Below are positions 55,501 through 64,000 of a stretch of DNA of 64,000 nucleotides, piece after piece. The position numbers and the translations under genes are program-made. This stretch comes from Bimuria novae-zelandiae CBS 107.79 (lineage: Eukaryota > Ascomycota > Dothideomycetes > Pleosporales > Didymosphaeriaceae), in NCBI GenBank assembly GCA_010015655.1, contig ML976742.1, forward strand, positions 209,150 to 273,149. Reading direction: 5' to 3'. The number at the start of each line of letters is the position of its first letter. Positions within the stretch are counted from its first letter, which is position 1. The notes beneath the pieces are model-generated. The model searched no databases and was not told the DNA's origin. It worked only from the letters and a program-made list of their open reading frames with translations.

Positions 55501-58500
55501 AAAAGACTAAGTACCTTAAATTTATTATAGAAGTTAACAAGGGCGTAAGCATAGACCTAAATAAAGTCTAAATAATTTAGGAATAGGAGCTACTAACTTT
55601 AATAAAGGGAGTCTAGAGCTTTATAGGCTTTATAAACTTTTATTAGAGATTTATATAAGACTTCTCTAGCATAGTAAGCCCCCTTATAAAGCTTACTAGT
55701 AAAGGAGTAGAATTTGTCTAGGGATAAGAGTAGTAGCACGTATTTAACTTTTTAAAGATAGCATTCTATATAGACCCCGCGCTAGCCTACTTTAACCCTA
55801 AATAAGAATTAGTACTAGAAGTAGACGCCTTTAGCTAGTTAATTAGGAGATACTTCTCCTAGTATGATAATAATAGGATTCTGCGTCTAGTAGCTTACTT
55901 CTTAGCAAAGAATAGCCTGGCAGAATATAACTACGCTATCTATAATAAAGAGATACTTATAGTTATTAAATACGTAGATAAATAGGACTATATGTATTAA
56001 GTAGTAAAGTACCTCACGGTCTACACTAATTATAATAACCTCACGTATTTTGCTACTAAACGAAGGTTAGACAAACAATACGTTTAGTAGGCAGACATAC
56101 TTAGCTATATTAATATAATATTTATATATAAACTAAGATTAGTAAACTCTAGGGTAAATGCTTTTTTTTAGAGGGACTAAGACCTACTATAGGGTAGTAA
56201 AAATAATAGATTAAAGTTAAGGCACTTTACGCTTTTTTAAGAGATTACTAAAAAAAAATAGCTTAAAATCTTTTGTCCCCTAAATACCTACTACTATAGA
56301 GGAACCTAACCGCACTAAAGTAAATAAGAACGTAGTACTCGCTTACTTAATACATCCTAAACTACCTATATTAACCCTTTAAGGAGGCGATAGCCCTACC
56401 AAGCAACGCGAACTAGACTTTAACACTATATAGTAAGAGGTAAAACGCGATGAAGATAGTGCGTATAGCGAGATAAAGGCCTATGTTAAGAACGGGCTTA
56501 GGAAGTTTAAACCTAGGTGGAAGTTATTTATTAGTATTTTAAAATATAGTATAGATAACTAAGGGTACCTACACTATAAGTTAAGATAATAAGTACTAAA
56601 ATTAGAACTTCTATAGATAAAGCTAATAGTAGTCGCGCATAGTTCCCTAGCTTTAGAATACTTAAAATAAGAAAATACTTATAAGATTCTTACTTGAGAC
56701 TACTTCTTCCTAGGGATATCTAACTAAGTAAGGTAGTATATTAAGAACTGTAATATTTATAAAAGAACTAAACTATAGAGAGAAGTAAAACAGGGCCTGC
56801 TAAAGCCTTTACTACTACCTAAATAAGGATAAAAGAATATTATAATAGACTTTATTATTACCCTACTCGAAAGCGATGGCTGCACGAATATTATAGTAAT
56901 TATAAATAGACTTAGTAAGGACCCTAAGTTAATTAGTCTTCTAAATCTTAATATACCTATAGTTACGATAGCGTTCTTTTAACACTAGGTAGTAGACTAC
57001 TTCTTTCCTTCCTCTATTATATTAGACCGCGGGGGATAATTCGTAAGCGAATTTTAGACTACACTCTATAAATAAGCAGGTATTAACTAAAGACTGTCTA
57101 TAGTAAAGCACCTAGAGATAGATAGGTAGACAGAATAAATAAACTCTATCCTTAAAGCCTACCTCTAGGCGTACTATAACTAGTAATAGAACGATTAGAT
57201 AAAGTGGCTTCCTATAGCCTAAATAGCTATTAAAGGGCGAGAAGCTATATTAACGAGAGTTAGCTTATTTTTCCTATCCTACGGCTAGAATATTAAACTA
57301 GTTAAGAACTTCGGGGCACGGAGATTAGCCTTAAAGCTTAAAACTAACGTAAAGAAGGCTACAAAAGTAATAATAAAGATGTTTAAGAAGGTTTTAAACT
57401 TCGCCTAGGCAAAAATAATAATAGCCTAATAAGAATAAGAGCGCCTAGCGAACTATTAACGTAAAAATACTTTAATCTTAAAGGAAGAAGATAAGGTATA
57501 GCTAAAGTATAAAAACTACCTTTAGAACTAATGTCTAAGTAAGAAGCTTAACTAAAAGTAAAAAAAGTTTACTATAAGGAAGGTAATAAACTCTTACGTA
57601 GTAGAACTAGACGTCCTGCTAAACATGCACCTAAGGTTCTACGTAGATAGGCTAAAGTTAGCCTTATTAAACCCTCTCCCTAGCTAAACCACTAATAACG
57701 CCCAGCCCGAAGCAATTATAATAAAAGAGGGGGAAGAGAAGTATAGTATAGTTAATATATATAAAAAACGCTAGTCCTATAGAAGTAAGAAGGTGGAATA
57801 CCTAGTATAGTAAAAAAACTACTTTTAAAGAACTTAAGAACCTCGTAGGAACCTTAACTAAGCTACTACGTTAGACTATTAAAAGAAGTTTACTAAGCTA
57901 TATTAAAATTATAATAGAAAACTCCTAATAGGATTCTATCGCGATATCCCCTACATTAGCTTCTATTAGGGCCTAAAGGAAGCTCTACGATGCCTGCCTT
58001 ACTAAGCTAAGGAACCTAGCTAGATAAAGGTGTCTAAAATAAGGGTAAAAATAACATTATTAAAGAATAAAGTTAAGTATTAAGAAAGAAAGTTAAGAAG
58101 GAATCTTAAAAAAGTAACTTAAAAAACCCTTAAAACTACTAAAGATAATAAGGGGACTAAATAATTTCTATAGTAGTAAAAGATAACCCTTACGAAAGAA
58201 GTAAGCCTTAAAATTAAACTAAAGTAAAAAGGAGAAAAGAACTAGGTAAGAGGAGTATCTTTAACTACTAAAGGAATAGTAAAACCCTTCTTAATAACGT
58301 TTAGGTCTACTTCTCCGCCCTCTAATATACTACTAGGGTTAAGGAAGCTATTATCCTCCTTACTTAGGCGCTTTCTAATTATAATAGCCTAAAGCCGCTA
58401 GCGTAAGTCTTAGTAGGCTTAAGTAGGTATATTAGCTCCCGTGAGGACATTATTTATTATTTAAAAACTATTTATTATAATACCCTTATCTACTGCCACG

Positions 58501-59994
58501 AACTTACTAGAGAGCTACACGATATTAGTCTTAAAAAATAGCTTTATTATCTAAAAGGAACTTATAGAAGGGTTCTTACACTTTTAATAAAATACTTTAA
58601 AGTTAGCAGTATAAATTTAAAAAAGGTTAGAAGTCTTCTTAACTACAACAGTAATACGCTTTAAGAGCTAAACAGCCTTAAAGGAAGAAGTAATAAGGCC
58701 TAAAATAATAGTAGTCTTACTCTTAAAGGAAGTATAGTAATTAATAATAGCAATCTTACGAGCAGAATAGAACGCGTTAAGGTTAGTAAAAAAGGCCTTT
58801 TATTCTTAGCTACTCTTTAAAATCTTGTTTATAAGGTAGCTTATACTAATAACTATAATATTAGCAAACTCTTCGCGGCTAACTTTATTAAGGGCAGGCT
58901 AAATCTAGGTAGGGGAAAGAGTTAGTAGAGCACACCCTAAAGTTATTTAAAATAAGTTAGACTAAAGCATACTTGTCTAGTGTAGCTAGTAAGCTTATAG
59001 GTATGGCACTCCTTATAGGATACTATCTTGCCTGCTAGCACCTACTAATAGACGTGTCTATAAGTAACGTAGTTAATACACTAGTGCTCGATTATCGCGC
59101 GTAGCAAGATTAAACTTTAAGAGCTAAGCTTATTAAGTTAGCAAGTGCGCACACCTAGGCTAATAAAGAACTAAAAAGAAGGTTAGAAGAGTAAGGAGGC
59201 AAGTTAAAAGGTAGGAAAAAGTAAAAAAAGCGTAGAAAAGAGTTTAGAACTTACTTTATAAGCTTTAAAAGGACTAAACTTCTTAATAAGCTAGCTAAAA
59301 AGAATTACGCTAGCATTAGATATAGTAGCCTTATCTTAAAAAAGTTTAGTCTTTTTAAGTTAGTAGCTAAGTAACTATAACAGGGACGGGCCTTCTTTTA
59401 TTTTATTATTAAAGTTAGTAGCACGCCTCTAACGCTTAGGCGTCCTTATTATATAGCTATTACGTAAAAGGCTAGCTATCTTATTAGAATAGTAAGGGGA
59501 ATTAGGTCGCGAAGTTAAGGAAGACTAGGTTAAAAGCGAGACGTTGCAGCGCACGAAGTTAAGCTAAGAAAAGAAAGAGAGCTTAAAAGAGTAAGGTCTA
59601 AAAGCTAAGTAAGAAGTAATTTTATATATATAATAATAAGTAAACGCACTAGCGCGAACACACTACTGTAGTAACTACTTACGGTAAGGATATAAAATTA
59701 GACACACGAGAATAGAACTAGTAAGAGGTTTATAATAGTAAGAGGATTATAAGTAGACAATAAAATAACTATAAAGCTATATAAATAAGATAAGACGCGG
59801 AGATTTTTTTTCTTAATAGAGGGAAGGGAGGTATATAATAGGCTACGCCTAGTTATTACTTTAGATTCTTAACCCTTAGTTATGTAAACCCTAGATATAT
59901 AAGTTTGACGCCTAAAGCTTAACTTTGGACTCTCTATCAAATTTATAAGTATTCTTTTGGCACCTTTGGCTCCTTGAGCACCCAGCCCCTTATA
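52504..59994 (+). mobile_element. Ty3/gypsy LTR retrotransposon, 7,491 bp, nested and RIP-damaged
   Basis: LTRs of 161 bp at 52504-52664 and 59834-59994 (TGTAATGGGCTACGCC...CCCCTTATA), flanked by AACTC at 52499-52503 and 59995-59999. The + strand retains reverse-transcriptase text at about 55030-55430 (RGLRFYVNY, ALNAILKKN, LVVPFSLANALSTF), and integrase-like text at about 56830-57180 (IIIDFIITLLESDGCTNIIV, NRLSKDP). No frame survives. It interrupts the coding region of the outer gypsy element, so it is younger than that element, but both were mutated by RIP. Confidence 0.9.
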
Positions 59995-62782
59995 AACTCT
60001 TCTTATTAGTCCTGCGATAATAGTTTTAGTTATTTAAGGTATAGCTTTGTACCTTCCAGTAGGTAGATCTTATAATCTTATTCCTGGTATTTTGGGAGTG
60101 TTTCGCCGTCTTGTTCGTGCAATAGCTTTGCGAAATCTTTATATTTCTTAGGTATAGACAGAGATTCTTGCCTCTCCTTCTAGAGCTTACTCTTCCTTAT
60201 CTATATAACTCCTATTGCCTAAGGATTCTTCTTATAGATTTTTGTCATTTTATAAAGTAATATTTTTATAATTATTAATTTCTTGCTGGTTCCCTCTTTA
60301 AAAGGTATATAGTAAACCTTTAAGTTTACTTATTTTAAATATTATACGCTAGTAACCTTTATTATAAAATTTTAGATACGTATTATTATTTTTACTAGTT
60401 AATAATAGGGTTATGTTATAATAGCTAATTATAACTAATAATTACTTTTTAGCTTTTAAGATCTATTATCTTGAAGCTATATTAGCTCTAAAGTCTATCT
60501 AGACTAATAGGTAATAGCGTTATTTTAGACGTAGCTAGCCTTTACTATATTCTTAGAATATCGTCTTATTTACTATTTTTACTTATACGGATGTTTCCTT
60601 ATTCCTGTATAGCAGGTTATATTTTTCTACTATTTTAAGAAATATTAGATATTTAGTCGCTCTAGGGTCTATTAGAGCTATTACTAAGTAACTACTAATT
60701 ATAACTTCTTTAGTTAAATGTAGGCTGTCTGTGCCTGTTCCTGCCTTTTTCGCCTTTATAGTTACGTCTCTATTAGTGAATTCTTTTATTTAGTAACGCC
60801 CTAGTTTTTTAATTTAATATTAGTGTTTTTAAAGTTATTTTAAAAAGCTTTTACTTTTTTATTTTAAGTTCGCGTGCTTTCTTTTATGCTAGTATTAGTT
60901 TTTAACTTTTTCTATTACTTATAGTAAAGCGCTTTATAGGTGCTTTTAGTATCCTTAATTTATAAAACCTTTCTTTCCTCTAGGGTTCTCCGTGTCGTTT
61001 GCATCCTGTAATTAGACACTCCTAAGATTTTAGATCCCTACGTAATAGTGTTATTTCTAGTACTACTATCTATTCTTTTTGATATAGGTAGGCTAGGCAA
61101 TTCCTATTACAATCTATCTATTAGATTTATTATAGGTAATTAGGGCTTATACTCTCCGTTTATTTGTTTTTTATAGTTACTATTAATTCTAAGTTTATGC
61201 CTTTAGGGTACTAGCTTGTAGCTTTTTTATGTGCCTCGTGTATTTAGTATTTATAATTAAAGTATTTATACTTGCCTAATTCCGTATAGTGACGTGGCTA
61301 TTTGTCTAAGAAATATTTATAGCAGTTTATTATTAGTTTATAATTATTAATAAACTTATAGTTAGGGTCTTTTAGCGGTATTACTACCTGTGCCTTTTTT
61401 ATCTAATGTAGTTAGCAATCTTTCTTATTATAAAGGAACTAGGCTACTCGTTTATACTATTCTCGAATTTTAATTTGCTAGCCTAGTACTAGTACGTTTC
61501 CTTAGTACTTTGTAGTAAACTTGTAAATTATCGTGACTCTTAATTCTTTAAGTTTAATCTTTTACGTATATTCCTAGGGTGTATATATTTAGCTATTATA
61601 TACCTAGCACTTTCCTTCTAATAGTTAAAGAAGGATCCTGTACTTTAGTACTATTTTTTATTTTATTTCCTTTAGTACCTCTAGAACCTTAAGTTCTATA
61701 TTAGAGACCTTATCTTTATTAGTTTTTAGTAGTATAAGCGTTAGTGCCTATAGCGTAGCTATTATTGCTTAAGTAATCTAAGCTTTCTTGCTGTATACTT
61801 TATTATTTTTTAAATAACTTTTTTAAAAGTAACCTTGTTTCCTATATCTTATGTACGCGTTTTTATTAAAGCGTTATTTTTAATTTTAATTAAATACTCT
61901 ATTCTTACGGCCCTTTTGCTACTTTCTAAGTTTCTATTCTTAGTCTTTATTAGTTATTATAATGTCTCTATTATAGTTCTTCTATAGTTTTTAGCTTTTG
62001 TTAATATTTGATTAAATACACTGACCTTCTCGCTTTTCTCATTATTATTTATAAAATTGGTTATTACTTTATATAGCTAGCTTTATAAGTTCTTCTAAGT
62101 TCTCTACTTTAATATAGTAGGTAAGCTTATCCTTAACGTTTTCCTTTAGCCTATTAAAGTAAGCTACTTAAAGTAGGGCATTATCCTAGTTAATCTTAGC
62201 TTATAGGCGTCTAAACTTAGCCGTATAGGTACTAAATAATCTAGTTTATTTAAGTTTTTATATCTTATATTTAGCTTATTATTCTTCGTTAACATATCTA
62301 AATATAATCTATATTTATTTTTTTAAAAATACCCAGTCCCTAAACACCTTCCTAGTTTTATTACTATATTCCAAGATATCGTCTTTGTTCTCTAGATAGT
62401 CCTTAGTAAGGGGTTAAATCTACTTAACTATTTTGTCTTTTATATGTGTGCTAGCTACAAGGATTTTAAATTATTTAGTTCTAAAGATATTCTTATTATA
62501 GTATTAGTAGAGTTCTATATTTATAAGAAACGCCTTAAATTATTTTTATATACCTTTATAGACCTTATAAAACTTAAAGAATATCTTTTCCGTAGTTATA
62601 ATAGTTAGAATATAACCTATTAGCTTAGCTAACTACTCCTTAAGCTATTATATCTTATTAGCCTAGTTAGCTAACACTATTATAGTATTTATAGTTAGTC
62701 TAGAAGCCGCGCTTCTTATTAGGACTCTTACTATAGTAGCTATTGTGGCTATACCTTATTTTAGAACTTTAGGTAGTTAAAG

Positions 62783-63280
62783 TGTTATAAGGAATTTACG
62801 TACCTAAGCCTAATCTAGGTTAAGGGAGAATAGGTTAAGAGTAAAACACCTCGTGGATATATTTAGTAGTTAAGAAGTTAATAGTAATAGCGGGATATTT
62901 TATAAATAATCTAATTCTATAACGAACAATAGAACAACTAACTAAGAGGTTTACTAATCTGTTATAAGAAATATACTTGTAATATATTAAGTTAACTATA
63001 AGGAGTAAAAAAGGTATAAAACAAGTATTAAACTATATACTATTTATTTTAGCCCTTACTATTGTTAGACTTATTATTATAGTCCTACTAAGACCCTAGA
63101 GTCCCTAGGACCCTTAAGGTCCTATAGGATCTCGCATTATGCGGGACTTTGTTACGTAACTACTAACCTAAGCTGTTCCGCGCTTTCCTGTGTTCCTCCA
63201 CCCTAGTAATTTTGCCAATAATGACTCTCTTGGCGTAATTATCTGGTTCCTTCGTTCCTGTGCGGTTTGTGATCGTAACA
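62783..63280 (-). repeat. Right LTR (498 bp) of the large gypsy element
   Basis: Partner of 48195-48692. The first half is RIP-damaged; from about 63130 the sequence keeps CA/TG sites and normal GC (for example CTTTCCTGTGTTCCTCCACC), so the damage fades toward the element edge. Confidence 0.9.
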
Positions 63281-64000
63281 GTTATATAGTATTCTTAATA
63301 TAAACATCTATAATTTTAATAAGACTAGCTTTATAATAGGTATCGCTGCGACGTTAAAAGTCGTTATAAGCTATAAAGTGGTTAGCTAGGTAGCAGCTAT
63401 ATAGCTAGTTAATTATAAGTAAGAAATGGCGATTAAGTATATTAACGCATCTAGCTAGTATTAATACCTTATCCCTAACTAGACTATCGCTATTAGTAAT
63501 AATAGCTAGATAATTAATAAATTTAGCTTTAAGTAGGTAAAGCACTTTTACTAATATATAACTTTTCATATCTCTAGCGCTTACTAACTACTTATTTTTA
63601 ATATCTATAGTTGCTACGTAATGCCTAAGTTGAGTTAATTCTATAAAGAGAATACGATTATTACATTTTATATACTACTATATATATTACACCTTTTTTA
63701 GCTACTTAATATTAGTTACATTTCGCTACTTAAGCGCGCATATAGCTATTAGGTATCTAAGCCTATATAATAAGGCGTTTTTTATATTAATAAGCAGGAC
63801 TTGTATCGACGCTTGTTACTTAAAGAATCTATTTAGGTATTTCTACTCAGAGGCATATAATAGTGCGTGAATAATAATATAGCTAAGAATACATTAAGTA
63901 CTAATAGGCCTAATATAAAACGATACTAAAAATGTATTAAATTGCATATAATAACAAAAAAACTGTATATAAAAGTGTCTAATAAATATTATTTTGAAAA
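63281..64000. other. RIP-damaged repeat of unknown type, cut by the window edge
   Basis: AT-rich, stop-ridden, no recognisable protein. Together with 47940-48194 it forms the host sequence of the large gypsy insertion. Confidence 0.5.

Larger units (their letters stand above)
48195..63280 (-). mobile_element. Ty3/gypsy-type LTR retrotransposon, 15,086 bp including nested insertions
   Basis: Terminal LTRs of 498 bp each at 48195-48692 and 62783-63280, flanked by GTTAT at 48190-48194 and 63281-63285. The polypurine tract lies next to the left LTR on the minus strand (complement of ATCCCCCCTTTT, 48694-48706), and a minus-strand reverse-transcriptase core at about 52040-52130 reads FYTVYLDDVLIYSGG, so the element points left. 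Nested within it are a solo LTR (50092-50324), a second solo LTR (51399-51570) and a complete gypsy element (52504-59994). Removing these leaves about 7.2 kb, a normal gypsy size. RIP damage is heavy inside. The right half of the right LTR is nearly undamaged. Confidence 0.92.

Noticed and set aside
1..64000. CRISPR arrays, bacterial operons, rRNA genes
   Set aside because: None seen; all repeats are explained by LTRs, satellites or tandem duplications, and the genes are eukaryotic. I could not screen for tRNA folds reliably, so none is called.

Overview
This window is from a filamentous ascomycete. The genes carry several short GT-AG introns of about 40-110 bp, with CTNAC/CTAAT-like branch sites. 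The gene set is typical of Pezizomycotina (Zn2Cys6 regulator, caspase-like protease, DUF6594 protein, Agd3-type deacetylase, epsin, cyclophilin). About 40% of the window is AT-rich transposon sequence poor in CA/TG and rich in TA and stop codons, the mark of repeat-induced point mutation (RIP). A Dothideomycete/Pleosporales host is plausible but is inference only.

Layout. 0-12.4 kb is a decayed accessory block: a truncated gene, an intact cysteine-rich protein gene, amidohydrolase and Zn2Cys6 regulator pseudogenes, a 3.0-kb hAT transposon inside a GCAGGCT-rich satellite, and a second cysteine-rich gene split by a 1.9-kb LTR element. 13.5-14.5 kb holds an intact conserved gene. 16.2-21.8 kb is a RIP-damaged Ty1/copia element with a solo LTR inside it. 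22-25 kb holds two pseudogenes, one of them a zinc alcohol dehydrogenase. 25.3-29.8 kb holds a caspase-like protease and a DUF6594 membrane protein in divergent orientation. 30.6-41 kb is the healthy core: a hypothetical protein, Cdc1/Ted1-like phosphoesterase, Ent3-like epsin, cyclophilin, a Cys/Met-metabolism PLP enzyme and a small membrane protein. 41.4-47.3 kb is again decayed: a gene with one TGA, an SDR carrying a solo LTR, and an Agd3-like deacetylase with one TAG. 47.9-64 kb is a nest of RIP-damaged LTR elements, with a 7.5-kb Ty3/gypsy element inside a larger one.

The mobile elements can be delimited at base level because every one has intact target-site duplications: CTCCTGCC (hAT), CCTCC, ATAAA, ATAGC, TATCC, GATAC, CCGTT, AGAAT, AACTC and GTTAT. 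Four solo-LTR or LTR insertions interrupt or neighbour genes. Most disabled genes near the elements carry stops that read as CAA/CAG to TAA/TAG, as expected from RIP spreading into flanks.

No operon-like system is visible. The window contrasts a constitutive housekeeping island with a decaying compartment shaped by transposons and RIP. The most distinctive items are the two-module cysteine-rich gene cut by an LTR element, the solo-LTR family that hit two genes, the unmutated reverse-transcriptase patch inside a RIP-damaged copia element, and the caspase-like/DUF6594 pair.
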